Part shown: positions 44,780 to 56,600 of the stretch, one piece after another
Numbering within the stretch: position 1 is the first letter of the stretch
Layout: every line of letters starts with the position of its first letter
DNA from: Platanthera guangdongensis
Taxonomy: Eukaryota; Streptophyta; Magnoliopsida; Asparagales; Orchidaceae
DNA: 64,000 nt
Assembly (NCBI GenBank): GCA_039583875.1
Contig: CM077150.1
Coordinates: 2,932,332-2,996,331 of the forward strand
Direction: 5' to 3'
Program-made: the position numbers and the translations under genes
The notes under the pieces: generated by a model
What the model was told of the DNA's origin: nothing
What the model saw: the letters and a program-made list of their open reading frames with translations, nothing else
Databases searched by the model: none

Positions 44780-46024
44780 GCGCGGTGGGGCAGCAAGTCG
44801 GCCGGGGACAGTTCTTGGAAAAAGCCTTGCTTTAACCCCTTCCCCTATTTATAGAAGAAAAGAGGCAGCACGTTCCAGTCAGCTGAAGTCGCGTCCAGTC
44901 ACTCGCCAAATCGGGGTTCAATGATTTTTTTCGACCTCTAGCAAGCTCGCAAAGAAACGAGGATCGTGTACAACCCCAATTTATTGAGTTCAACCCAGCT
45001 CACACCCAAGAGAGGCCAGATGAAACTCAGCAGGGGGAAGGAAGCGATAGGCCTGGCTCAACCCAGTCAGGCGAGTAGGGCCTCTCGAGGCAACCTCGGG
45101 CCTCACCATACCGGGTAGCCGCGAGGCAAACTAGCAGGGCCAAGCAGTCACGCACACCACGAGCCCTATGTGAAACCCGCCTAGCCGGTATCGCGTCGAC
45201 ACACACCGAAGGGGTGACGAGTCCCAGCCTGACGAAGTTCTGAACTCTGATGGTCGGGGTGCTCGCCCAGACAGGAAGATTTACAATTTTGACTATCCTG
45301 TTGTTTAAAAACCATTAAGGTCTGCTTTTATCTACCTCAAACAATGAGATTCCTCTATCCGCAGATCAATCGGGGGTGATGATAACAAAAGTAGAATGGC
45401 GGAGATTGCTATTAGTAGGCCAAAAAAACTGTTTTGCCCTTGAGTTGGAGTTTGCCTATAAATAGATCCCTAAAGTACCTTAGAGAGGGAGACCCAACCT
45501 CCTAGAGCTCCCGATTTCTCGAGTTATATCTTTGTACCAATTCGAGGTGCTGAGCTCAGCTTGGATTTGAGAGGGAAAGTTGCGAGTAGCACTTCCAAGT
45601 GTGTGGTGGAACCTCTCAACTGCAGCTCAACAGGTCTGGGCGTAGGCAGCCAATCATCATCAAGGGAGGGTCACCTCCGAGCTTGCCTCACCTCAATCTT
45701 GGGCCCCCGATGAGGAGTCTAATAACTTGAACTAGACTCTCTTAGTCCAAACCAACTTGCCTATAATTTCTTATTTTCTTAATAAGTTTTTCCCCCACCA
45801 ATCACAAGAGGTTCATAACCAACTTATATTCCGTAATTTTTCCAGTTAATATTTCATCATAGTCTGAGAAGTTCTTTTATTTTTATTCAAATCATCTTAG
45901 AAAGGATATATTGATAAGGACCAAGTGTATTCAAATCATCTTAGAATGTGCACTATGTTTTGTTTTGTGTTGTTGTAGACTTAACTAACATTCATTGTTT
46001 TCTACTTAGGTGTTTGAATATTTG
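44780..46024. other. LTR-like region with a TATA box
   Basis: GCCTATAAATAG at about 45455-45466 is followed by a GAGAGGGAGACCC leader-like stretch, as in plant LTR retrotransposons on the plus strand. A CTCGCCCAG-type and CTCGAGG-rich block precedes it. No partner LTR, PBS or target duplication was found, so this is at most a remnant. The last 180 bp are AT-rich and lead into the hAT transposase. Confidence 0.3.
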
Positions 46025-47158
46025 ATGGATAAGTTTCTTTCAAAAATGAGCTCAAATCAAATTTCTCAAGATTTTTAAGTATCAATTTCATGTGATAAAA
46101 TGACTTTGTCTGAATTTAACTTTGATGAGTTACCTGATGATATAGGATTGAGACAACCTATAAGCTCATATGATGTAAATATAAAAGACACGATAAGAAA
46201 AAAATACTTGCAGAATGATCCTTGTCAACCAGTTTTAGCAAATTTCTCACAAACTGAAATTGGAAATAAAGCACATCATTTCAACAAAAACTAGTTTAAT
46301 GAGTTTAAAAATTGGCTGAAATATAATATAGATAGAGATGTTGCATATTATCTTTATTGTTATATTTTTCCACAGAGAGGTTGTGACCCTACATTTGTAT
46401 GTCGTTGTTTTAGATATTGTTAAGATAGAACGATATTAGAGAAACATAATAGAAATCACAGGAGTGCACATAATAACTCTAAGAAGATGTGCATAACTTT
46501 AATGAATCAGAAGCAAGGTATTCAAGTTGCATTTTGTAAGCAGGAAGAGACACAACGTACTCAATATTGTGCTCGTTTGTATGCGTCACTAGATTGTATG
46601 CACTTTTTTTAAAATGAGGGTTGTCTTTTCGTGGGCATGATGAGTCTAAAGAATCCAGTAATCGAGGGAATTTTCTTAAACTTTTAGAATTTCTTGCATT
46701 ACATAACAATGAGATCAAATCAGTTGTATTAAAAAATGCATCTATCAATTGTAACTAATATCTCCAAAAATCTAAATGGAGATAGTTTCTTGCATTGCAT
46801 CTGAGATAACAAAGATAATTATTCAAGATGTTAAAGATAGCTGCTTCATTATTTTTGTTGACGAATCGGGTGTTGTGTCCACAAAAGAATAAATGGTCAT
46901 GGTTTTACGCTATGCGGCTATCAAAGGTCTTATTATAGAGCGTCTTTTTGGATTTGTTCATGTTATAGACACAACTGCTTTATCATTAAAGAAAGTTCCT
47001 GATAATTTGTTTCCAAAACATAGCCTAAGTATTTCTAAATTGCGGGATCAAGGTTATGATGGTACTGGCAATATGAGAGGTGAGTTCAAAGGACTGAAAC
47101 GTTGATATTGCAGGAGAATAATTGCGCTTTCTACATTCATTATTTTGTTCATCAACTA

Positions 47159-47378
47159 CGGCTTCATTTGTTTCAGCGGCGGCAGGTCGATCCGGCGGGT
47201 GGAAACGAAGTGTTCGAAACAGAGGGGGGAGGTGGCTGCTCCAAACAGAGCTTTTTGGGGCATTTCTCAAGGCAGGCGGGTGGAAACAGAGCAAACGCCG
47301 CCGGAGATTCATTTGTTTACCCTCCTTCCGGCGGCGTTTGCCCAAAACGGAGCAGCGAAACTCCCAAACAAATATAGC
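47159..47378. mobile_element. MITE inserted in the hAT transposase
   Basis: The 220-bp insertion is flanked by CTA (47156-47158 and 47379-47381). Its termini contain GGCTTCATTTGTTT and the reverse complement of GCTATATTTGTTT. An internal hairpin has AAACGCCGCCGGA and TCCGGCGGCGTTT arms. Removing the insertion and one CTA gives the conserved hAT peptide HQLQL. The 3-bp duplication suggests a PIF/Harbinger-type element. Confidence 0.75.
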
Positions 47379-48060
47379 CTACAATTAATATTAGTAGCTG
47401 TTGTAGAAAATCATGTTGAAGTTGCAGAGATTTTCATGCTTATTAACCTTGTGTTGAATGTTGTTGGTGACTCTTGTAAACTACGTGACTGTATAAGAGC
47501 ATTATAGGTTGATTAGATTACTCTAGAACTTGGTTACGTGGAGTTGGAAAGTAGTCGAGAGGTAAATCAACCACTTGAATTGAAAAGGGCAGGAGAAACA
47601 CGGTAGAGTTCACATAATGATACAATATTAAATTTTATTCAAATGTTCTTATCTATTGTTGAAGTACGTGAAATTATCAAGGTTGAAGGTGTAGATGAAA
47701 ATCAAAGAAAAATGACCAATACTTTAATTAAAAGTCTCTTGACTTTTAATTTTCTTTTTCATATGCATTTAATGAAGGGTATTTTATCTAAGTCATATAA
47801 GTTCTCACAAACATTACAGAAGAAGAATCAAGGCATTGTAAAAACAATGAACTTTGTAAAATTTACAAAGCAACTACTGTTTAATTTGAGAAATGATGAT
47901 CTTGAATAAAACTCTTTTATGATTGAAATATCAAAATTTTGTACAAAACAACATATAAAGACACCTAATATGAATGAAAAATATTTTCAAGTAGGAAGAT
48001 CAAGACATAATGAAAAAGAGATTACAAATTATCATTATTTTTCGTGTTGAAATCTTCTAT

Positions 48061-49873
48061 TGTTGATGCAGAAAATGCGAGCTTCTGCTAGCTTGCTCGA
48101 GAGTGGAGCACGATCGATCCATGATGCAAGGATAGAGGAAAGGAGGATGTTGATCCGAGTGCGGAGATGACTGGGAGGTTCATTAGGAACTGTCGAGCAG
48201 ACGGTTACTTTGACGGTTGGGTTTGCAGGTTGATGCCGAGAGAGGTGACTTGAGAAGAAGAGGGGGCCGCTAGCAACGACAACAACAGAGTTCGCCCGTC
48301 GCGGCTTAAATGTCACGCTTGCGAGAGGCTTTTCTTTGACTATGAATCGATATTACAGCTTGAGGTTGCACCTTTACATGGAAAGAAAATAAAGGGTATA
48401 AAGGGGAAAGCTGGCGGCTAAAGGGAAGAGGGTGCCAGAGGCCGCACGGTTTGACAAAGTAGGTCGGCAGACCATGCGGTAAGCTGATCCCGCAGTTCGC
48501 TACTTAAAGTCGAGCGGATTGTGTGATCAGGCAGAGAAGACAACTTAGATTGTTGAAGCCAAGGCAGGTCGCAAGGGCTTGACCGCGGAGGCCGGGCGGA
48601 CTAAAGGTTGGAGTCTACATGCTTTGATGCTTTGGCTGACGCTGTGTCGTTCCCCCGCTCGTACGTCCCCCAGAATGAGAGTGTGTGTGTGGGGGGGGGG
48701 GGGGGGGCTATTTATAGGCCCGATGAGGTAACAGTCTTGGTAATGTCAGCCCCGGTATGTCGGTAAGTTGTGTGAGTAGAGCGATGAGTCCACCGAGTCC
48801 GTACCATGCTATGTGGTTTAGGACTTGTCCACCTGAGTTGATCTGCTGTTGGCAGACTGGGACGAGTCCACCTCTACTACCTTGAGGAGCGCGCTGGTTA
48901 GCTAGAGGGCTAAGTGTCGGACTGCGTAATGAGTCTGCATAGGTCGCTGCGGACAGAGAGTCTGCCTCTTTGTTGGAAGGTGCTGGGAAGGTGTTCCTGG
49001 CGGACTGCTAAATGAGTCCGCGAGTGCGTGGCGAGATGATTTGTGTAGGTCGCCTCCTTCTGTTGGAGGCTTGTTCCCCTGCTGGGCGACAAGGGCTCGA
49101 CGACCCGGCGGACTGAGGAGGCAGGTCGTGCATGCTGGCGAGGTAGAGCAGGTAGTCATTGTTGACTGGCGGCCTGGAGGCAGGTCGTCGTGCTGACTGG
49201 CGACCTGGAGGCAGGTCGCCATTCCTGATGGTGGGAGGCCTGGAGGTAGGTCGCCATTGTTGTCTGGCAGTGCGCTGGAGTTGAGTCTGTGCCGGTGTCG
49301 TGCGGTCTGGAGTTATCGATCCTGCTGCCACCTTCTGGCGGACTGAGATCGAGTCCGCGAACTGCTGGCGGACAGGAGAGTTGGAAGGAGGAGCAAGTCC
49401 GCCTCCCTTAGGCGGACGGAAGAGTCCACGACCTTCTGTTGAATAGAAGGAGCAGGTCGCACCTGCTATGCAGGCAACCTGTAAGCAGGTTGCTTGTTGT
49501 TTGGCCTGAGGCTTGTCGCCGTTGTTGATGGTGGGCGGCCTGGAGGCAGGTCGCCACTGCTGACTTAGCGGCGAGCTGGCGGAATGAATATATAGTCCTC
49601 CCCTAGTGGAGTAAGTAATGTGCGGTTAGCCTAAGCTAACCGCGCGGCATGAGGAGATGAACTACGGAAGCAGTCCGCACCCCCGCAAACTGCAGCAGCT
49701 GCGCGACCTAGACGACCAGACAGGGGAGACCACCCTAGCCGCGTGGCCTGAGCGGAAAGAGAAGTCTGTCTGCCCATCCTAGAGGACAGGTCGCGACCTT
49801 CTGGAGGAACTCGGAGCAGGCCAGACTTGCATGTTAGCCATCTAGTGAGGGATTGCCGATTTCTGGGTCAACA
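48061..49873 (-). repeat. Gag-only element 3' LTR
   Basis: 1813 bp. In element sense a dense GCGGAC/GTCCGC and GGTCGC motif region (about 49800 down to 48760) precedes TATAAATAG (48709-48717) and then an uninterrupted run of 17 C (48707-48691). The motif region is rich in alternating short inverted words such as GGCGGACTGAG and GAGTCCGCG. Confidence 0.9.
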
Positions 49874-50164
49874 TAATCCCCACACTTTTTTAAGCCCCGA
49901 AGGGAACTTTGAAAAAGTAGGAGACCTACGAAAATTGTGATCCTCCCCTTGGAAAAAGTAAGAGGCAAGGAGAGATAGAACAAGGAGAGATAGAACCTGA
50001 TGTCTCTCCTTAGAAAAGGTTTGCCAACACCTATCTTTTTCCTGTAAAGGAAAAGTTAATGCAGGCGAAAAGAGGCACATCTTGTGTGTACCTGAGTTGC
50101 TTGTGCAAAACGAAGAAGACTTGAATGTCTTCCATCGATTCTCTGCAAAGTAGAGATGTGAGAA

Positions 50165-50660
50165 GGTACAAAAGAAAAATAACTTGCAAGTACCTGAAGG
50201 AAACTTGCAAGCACCTGTTAACTTCTACAAAAAAAAGAGTAAGTAGTAGATATGAAAGAAAACTAAGTTGCAAGTACCTGAAGGGGACTTGCAAATACTT
50301 GCTAATCTCTACAAAGAGAAGGGTGATAAGTAGATATGAAAAGAAATTAAGCTGCAAGTACATGAAGGGAACTTGCTAATATCTGTTAATCTCTGCAAGA
50401 AAAGAGTAAGCAGCAGATATGAAAAAAAACTAAGTTGCAAGTACCTGAAACGGAATTGTAAATATCTGCTGATCTCTGCTAAAGAAGTGTTAGAGGCAGA
50501 TATGATAGAAAAACAAGCTTCAAGTACCTGAAGAGGACTTGCAAATATCTGCTAATCTTTGGAGGGAACTTGCTAATATCTGCTAATCTCTGTAAAAAAA
50601 AGAGTTTGAATCAGATATGATAAAGAAAAAACAAGCTGCAAGTATCTGAAGAGGACTTAC
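50165..50660 (-). repeat. Tandem repeat of about 84 bp, six units
   Basis: GCAAGTACCTGAAG-like starts occur near 50186, 50270, 50354, 50436, 50520 and 50637, so most spacings are 82-84 bp. Units contain CTTGCTAATCTCTGC and AGATATGAAA blocks. On the minus strand 84 bp equals 28 codons, and part of the array is open as a hydrophobic 28-residue repeat (YLQLSFLSYLLLTLFFVE type). Confidence 0.8.
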
Positions 50661-50818
50661 GAATGTTGACTGTTGATATGATAAGAAAGATATAATCAGA
50701 TAGCAGAATAAATGTCCGACAAACTCTGCTATCAACCGAATAAAGATCAAACTGCGATAGCAATCTTTTTGCAAGATCAGATATGATATCTTTAATTTGA
50801 AATCCAGATCAACAAGAT

Positions 50819-51344
50819 TGTTGAGAACCATGGTCCAGCGGGATTGAGTGTGTGTGGGACCGCATATTTGGGCTTCCCCATCACGTTCCAGGTCTGGGTG
50901 TTGACCCCGGTGGGCCCCCCGTGTGGCGGAATATCCCCGCCATCCCGTGGATGGATTAGTCCCACATCGCCTGCAGCGGGTGGTCCTTGGTGTTTATGTA
51001 CCCCCGTCCCCCCTTCCTATAACCTCGGGGTTTTGGGAAGATGTGTGGTGACGGGTGGTTTCCACATGGTATCAGAGCCATCCCGCTGCGGGGGTGTGTT
51101 GAGAACCATGGTCCAGCGGGATTGGGTGTGTGTGGGACCGCATATTTGGGCTTCCCCATCACGTTTCAGGTCTGGGTGTTGACCCCGGTGGGCCCCCCGT
51201 GTGGCGGAATATCCCCGCCATCCCGTGGATGGATTAGTCCCACATCGCCTACAGCGGGTGGTCCTTGGTGTTTATGTACCCCCGTCCCCCCTTCCTATAA
51301 CCTCGGGGTTTTGGGAAGGTGTGTGGTGACGGGTGGTTTCCACA
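50819..51344 (+). mobile_element. TRIM element with a 30-bp internal region
   Basis: Two 248-bp LTRs (50819-51066 and 51097-51344), TGTTGAGAACC to GTTTCCACA, differ at four positions. Between them lie 30 bp: the PBS TGGTATCAGAGCC (51067-51079) and a purine-rich tract GCTGCGGGGGTG (51085-51096). The exact target duplication AAGAT lies at 50814-50818 and 51345-51349. It has all cis signals of an LTR retrotransposon and no coding capacity, as defined for terminal-repeat retrotransposons in miniature. It lies inside the gag-only element in the opposite orientation. Confidence 0.95.
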
Positions 51345-52499
51345 AAGATGAAACCATCTTTGTTAGACTTCAATAGCATTACTTGTTAATCAAGGAGAAC
51401 CAGATACTTTGATTAATGATTGATGTCATTAACATCCGATAAGAGTAATAAAGAGCTTGTAAATCATCATCTGGCAGAGCTTCATGCAAGCAGTGCATAT
51501 AAGATGAGCATACACAAAATAGATGTTGCAAATCCTTTTGATAAGTTGGATTGAAATTGTTAACCTGTAAGAAGACAAAATGAAAAAGGAGGTCTACAAC
51601 CGAAGATGACCCAAAAAAGGTCGGATGCTGCCACAGGTGTTTCTCGAGGGCCTTATGCATCGCCTGTCCAAAAAAGGTCATCACGAGTGTAGTCCTACCT
51701 ATAGCGGACTAGTCGTATTCCCTTAGAAGGGCACAAAAGAGAAAAATGCACAAAAAATCATGAGAAGGATCAATAGATACACTGCTTTCATGCCTCGGGT
51801 TACAAACATCGCTGATCAGTTAGGTCAGGTGCGCCAAGTTGTCTATAGCATTGCTTGCCTTTGGAAATATCAGCAGAGTTGTGTCCCCGCGAAAGCACGG
51901 ATTGAGAGTACCATAGAGTATTCGACTATTATAGTCGTGCGATGATCAAAGAGACAATACTACACTTGATCGACATTGCTTGTCAGACAAAGATCATCGT
52001 AACTGTAATGTATCCCTAGTGAAGAACAATAGAGCTAACAAACTGGGAGCTCCCTTGATGTGCGCTGTGTGTTAGAAACTGGCCAGGATCCGAAGCCCTG
52101 AAATCTGCCGCACAAGAGTCGGACGGCCCCCACTGCACATATGCAAACACTCCCCGCATATGTGGTCATGGTGGTCGTATGCCAGAGTCCGACCTTGAGG
52201 GGGCCCAAGCAAGACTCGACGACATCTCGGTGGTTTAGCAATCTCTTTTGCAAAGAGAAAATAGAGGAGGAGTCACTCCAAAAAGGAAATTGTGTCAGCA
52301 CGGGATCTTTGACATAAAATTTATTAAAATGAAAGAAAGAATAATTTGAAGTGCTTTAAAGAGAAAAATGTTTGAAGAGTGTAAAACAAAAACAACCAGC
52401 CATGATTGTGAGGAACATTGGGGACTTTGATGTCCTTCTGCAGCTCAGAATAAGTTTCTGAGGGGTCCTTCATCGTTGGCGTCGACGGTTTCATAGATG

Positions 52500-54107
52500 T
52501 CAATGTTGCTGACTTGGTTTGCCCTTTGAGCCCAGAGAGGGATTTTCTACTTTTTTGCCCTTTGAAGTTGATGGATCAGAATGATCACTCTTCAGGAAGA
52601 GTTCACAAAATTTGCCTTGCTTCAACATTTTTTCTACCAACTGGCGAAGAGCTCGACAATTTTTTATTGAATGTCCTCCTTCTTTGTGAAACTCACAGAA
52701 CGGATCTGAGTCTTTTGATCTTCGATCTGCCGGCTGGTAAGTCCTCTTATAATTAGCCTTACCCTTCATGACTTGGCTTACTTCTTGCATGACTGCATCT
52801 AGTTTGGACTCAAATAAGTCTTTATCCTGCTGTTGATGAACCGAAGCTGCTTGCAGAGCTTGTGCTAGATAAGCAGGTGGGGCTGGCAATTGCAATCTCT
52901 GACCTTGGAAGTGATCCTGGCCTTGGAAGGAGTGTCGATGACGTTGAAATTTTCTTCCCTTCCTTGTTTGGGATGGAAAATCTTTCCGAGGTGACCTTGG
53001 AGGTTGCTCGTAAGAAGAAGAAGAAGAATCTTTCTCTGCTACAAGCCTGGAGATGAAACTAGGATTACTCTTCTCACCTCGAATATAATAGTTGGCTAAG
53101 CCAATCAACTCTTGATATGCTCCTGGTGCTCAGACATTAGCCTCAAACTTAAATGGTCCTTCTCGCAGACCATGAATTAGAGTCACTCGATACATCTCTT
53201 GATCGACGATCTCAATGTACAAGATTTCTTTTTGGAAACGATCCACAAAATGAGACCAAGTTTCGTTCTCTTATTGTCTGATCTCAAAGAGGGCTTCTGG
53301 ACCGTCCTTTCTCTTTATAGAGGTAGAAAATCTGAGCAGAAACTCTCTTCGCAAATCAGCAAATGAAGCGATGGACTGAGGACACAGGCCATAGAACCAA
53401 TCCCTCGCTTGTCCATCAAAGGTTATTACAAAGAGTTTGCATTTGGTAGCATCTGAGAGGGTCCTGAGAGCTATGGCTGATTCAAAAGCTTGAAGATGTT
53501 TCATTGGATCAGTCTCTCCAGTGTAAGTTGGTAACCGCGGCTCTCTGAAGTTAGCTGGATTTGGTTCATGCCGAACACTTTCTTAAAACGGTGATGACTC
53601 TTCCTGCTCTCCTACAACATAAGGAAAAAAGGGAGCATAAGCTGCAGCTGTAAAAGGAGCGGGAGGATAGAAGGGAAAATCTGTTGCGGGAGGAGCAAAG
53701 GCATGTGCTGAAGAGTAGGGATGACTTCCCTGAAAATTGAGAAATCTTACTGGACTTCCCCGGGCTGCTTCCCGGAAGAAGTTTTGACGAGCTATGAACT
53801 CATCATTTTGAGATCGCAAAGGAGCTGCAGGCCCTTGCAGAAAGGTTGGTGGGTAAACAGGAGGATATACAGGCGAATAAGCCGGTGGATTGACTTGTGG
53901 GTTCTCCATCAAAGGTGTGTGGTTGACTGGAGGAACCGGTGTTGCTGCAGGTTGCACCTTTAATCGTTGCGTGATTGCAACAAGGGTACAGTTGATTGCC
54001 TGAAATTATTGGGCAGTTTTCAGTCGTGACTGCTCCAAGGCTTCCTAGAGAGGATCTTCATTAGGACTTGATGGAGCAAGGTTCTCGGCTGACTGGTGAT
54101 CTGTCAT
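52500..54107 (-). pseudogene. gag: Gypsy-type gag of the non-autonomous element
   Basis: The frame starts at ATG 54107 (MTDHQSAENLAPSSPNEDPL) and ends at 52500. It has a Pro/Tyr-rich N-terminal region, then the retrotransposon gag capsid domain (HLQAFESAIALRTLSDATKC, ARDWFYGLCPQSI, FADLRREFLLRF, ELIGLANYYIRGE). A basic region and a knuckle-like FCEFHKEGGHSIKNC motif close it. About six in-frame stops interrupt it, two before 53957 and others at 53583, 53271 and near 53130, with no frameshift between them. All remaining open pieces lie in one frame, so decay was by point mutation only. Confidence 0.8.
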
Positions 54108-54159
54108 GGCTAACCGTTGGTTTTCACCGTCTATTCGAGATCTGAAGGCCGCGTGTTAA

Positions 54160-55969
54160 TGTTGATGCAGAAAATGCGAGCTTCTGCTAGCTTGCTCGAG
54201 AGTGGAGCACGATCGATCCGGGATGCAGGGATAGTGGAAAGGAGGATGTTGATCCAAGTGCGGAGATGGTCGGGAGGTTGATTAGGAACTGTCGAGGAGA
54301 TGGTTACTTTGACAGTTGGGTTTGCAGCTTGATGCCGAGAGAGGTGAGTTGAGAAGAAGAGAGGGCCGCTAGCAGCGGCAACAACAGAGTTCGCCCGTCG
54401 CAGCTTAAATGTCACTCTTGCGGCAGACTTTTCTTTGATCATGAATCGATATTACAACTTGTTGTTGCACCTTTACATAGAAAGAAAATAAATGGTACAA
54501 AGGAGGAAGCTGGCGGCTAAAGGGAAGAGGGTGCCAGAGGCCGCACGGTTTGACAAAGTAGGTTGGCAGATCGCGCGGTAAGCTGATCCCGCAGTGTGCT
54601 ACTTAAAGCCGAGCGGACTGTGCTATCAGGCTGAGATGACAGCTTAGGTTACTGAAACCAAGGCAGGCCGCAAGGGCTTGACCGCGGAGGCCGAGCTGAC
54701 TAAAGGTTGCAGTCTGCAGGCTATGATGCTTTGACTGTCTGTTGTGTCATTCCCCCGCCCGTGCGTCCTCTAGAATGAGAGGTGTGGGGGGGGGGGGGGG
54801 CTATTTATAGGCCCAAGGAGGTAACGTTCTTGGTAATGTCACCCCTGGTATGTCGGTAAGTTATGCGAGTAGAGCGATGAGTCCGCCGAGTCCGTACCAT
54901 GCTATGCGGTTTGGGACTTGTCCACCTGAGTTGATCTACCATTTGCGGACTAAGACGATTCCGCCTTTGTTGCCTTGAGGAGCGCGCTTGTAAGCTGGAG
55001 GGCTAAGTGACGAACTGCGTAATGAGTCCGCCTAGGTCGCTGCAGACAGAGAGTCCGCCTCTTTGTTGGAAGGTGATGGGAAGGTGTTCCTGGCGGACAG
55101 CCGAATGAGTCCACGAGTGCGTGGCAAGCTGATTTGTGTAGGTCGCCTCCTTCTGCTGGAGGCTTGTTCCCCCTGCTGGGCGACAAGGGCTCGGCGACGT
55201 AGCGAACTTAGGAGGCAGGTCGCGCATGCTGGCGAGGTGGAGCAGGTAGTTGTTGCTGACTGGCGGCCTGGAGGCAGGTCGCCGCTGCTGACTAGCAACC
55301 TGGAGACAGGTCACCATTCCTGATGGTGGGCAGCCTGGAGGTAGGTCGTCATTGCTATCTGGCGGTGCACTGGAGTTGAGTCCACGCCGGTGTTGTGTGG
55401 TCTGGAGTTGTCGATCTTGTTGCCACCTTCTGGCGGACTGAGATCGAGTCCGCGAACTGCTGGTGGACAGGAGAGTTGGAGGGAGGAGAAAGTACACCTC
55501 CCTTAGGCGGACGGAGGAGTTCGCGACCTTCTGCTGAATATAAGGAGCAGGTCACACCTGCTAGGCAGGTGACCTGTAAGCAGGTTGCTTGTTGGTCGGC
55601 CGGAGGCTTGTCGCCGTTGTTGATGGTCGGCGACCTAGAGGCAGTTTGCCACTGCTGACTTTGCGGCGAGCTGGCGGACTGAATATGTAGTCCGCCCCTG
55701 GTGGAGTAAGTACTGTACGGTTAGCCTAAGCTAACCGTACGGCCTGTGGAGATGAACTACGGAAGCAGTCCGCACCCTCGCAAACTGTAGCTGCTGCGTG
55801 ACTTAGGCGACCAGACAGGGGAGACTTCCCTAGCCGCGCGGCTTGAGCGGACAAAGAAGTCTGTCCGCCCATCTTAGAGGATAGGTCGCGACCTCCTGAA
55901 GGAACTCGAAGCAGACCGCGGCTTGCATGTTAGCCATCTAAGGAGAGATCGCCGATTTCTGGGTCAACA
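54160..55969 (-). repeat. Gag-only element 5' LTR
   Basis: 1810 bp, clearly diverged from its partner at many scattered positions, so this insertion is older than Copia-1 or the TRIM. TATAAATAG on the minus strand lies at 54802-54810 and is followed by a 15-C run (54800-54786). Confidence 0.9.
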
Positions 55970-56382
55970 TCTATACAGTGCTTAATTAGACTTTGAACGA
56001 GTTAAATGATTGCTTTAATGAAGTGAACACTGAACTAATTTGATGTGTTTCTTGCTTTTACTCTAGTGATCGATTTGTCTCATTTGATAAACAAAAGTTG
56101 GTTCGTCTCGCAGAATTGTATTCATCTGATTTCACACAAATAGAATTGCAGCTACTTGAAAGATGACTTGATATGTATATTATTGACATGCGCTCTTTAT
56201 CAACCGACACATTTTCTCATAGTAAAGGAATTGGTGGCCTTTTAAAAATATTGCTGGAGTTGAACAAAACAAGATCATTATTAATTGATTTTCAGACTTT
56301 TAAAGTTGACATGTCTTCTACTCGTTGTACTGCTACAGTTGAAAGAATATTCTCTGCAATGAAGATTGTAAAAAATTGTTTA

Positions 56383-56600
56383 CAAAATGCATGTACAAGG
56401 CGTGTTGAACATTTTCCCTAAAAATGCATGTACAAGGCGTATTTGAGAAATACGTACAGGTTTCGCGCCTTTTGGAAATACACTTTGTACATGCATTTTT
56501 AGGAAAGACTAAAGTTTTAGATATCGTAGAGATATACAACTTTCGTGTTGAACACTTTTCCTAAAAATGCATGTACAAAGCGTATTTTCAAAAGACACGA
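56383..56600. repeat. Four copies of AAAATGCATGTACAA in direct and inverted order
   Basis: Copies lie near 56392, 56420, 56493 (inverted) and 56562. The middle pair forms a hairpin with arms of about 30 bp. The block sits just after the hAT dimerisation domain and probably belongs to the hAT 3' region or to a small insertion in it. Confidence 0.6.

Larger units (their letters stand above)
48061..55969 (-). mobile_element. Gag-only LTR retrotransposon, 7.9 kb
   Basis: It is bounded by the exact duplication TCTAT (48056-48060 and 55970-55974) inside the hAT transposase. Plus-strand ends are TGTTGATGCAG and GGGTCAACA. LTRs are 48061-49873 and 54160-55969 (1813 and 1810 bp). Orientation is minus: gag lies on that strand next to the right LTR, and AAAAGTGTGGGGATTA before the left LTR is a good polypurine tract. 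The 4.3-kb interior encodes only a gag; protease, integrase and reverse transcriptase are absent, so mobility must have depended on another element. Gag similarity points to Ty3/gypsy. No standard tRNA-Met PBS is visible after the 5' LTR. Confidence 0.92.
46025..56421 (+). pseudogene. hAT transposase (ZMYM1/TTF-zinc-finger type), interrupted twice
   Basis: The frame opens at ATG 46025 and carries the conserved N-terminal block (FDELPDDIGLRQPISSYDVN, KYLQNDPCQPV) and the TTF-type zinc-finger region (FNEFKNWLKYN). The central catalytic region has FVDESGVVSTKE, VLRYAAIKG, GQGYDG-like DQGYDGTGNMRGEF and HYFVHQLRL. After 55970 come the helical insertion and the C-terminal dimerisation block ATVERIFSAMKIVKN (about 56332-56376). 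Coding segments are 46025-47158, 47379-48060 and 55970-56421. They are separated by a MITE and a 7.9-kb LTR element, and the reading frame matches across both once one target copy is removed. Many in-frame stops (for example TAA 46076-46078, a TAG in place of a conserved Trp near 46292, TGA at 47103-47105) show it was dead or has since decayed. Confidence 0.85.

Noticed and set aside
51067..51079. PBS of the large gag-only element
   Set aside because: TGGTATCAGAGCC here belongs to the nested TRIM on the opposite strand and lies more than 1 kb from either large LTR.
50844..51376. Two reading frames of about 110 codons with nearly identical starts
   Set aside because: Both are translations of the duplicated TRIM LTRs.
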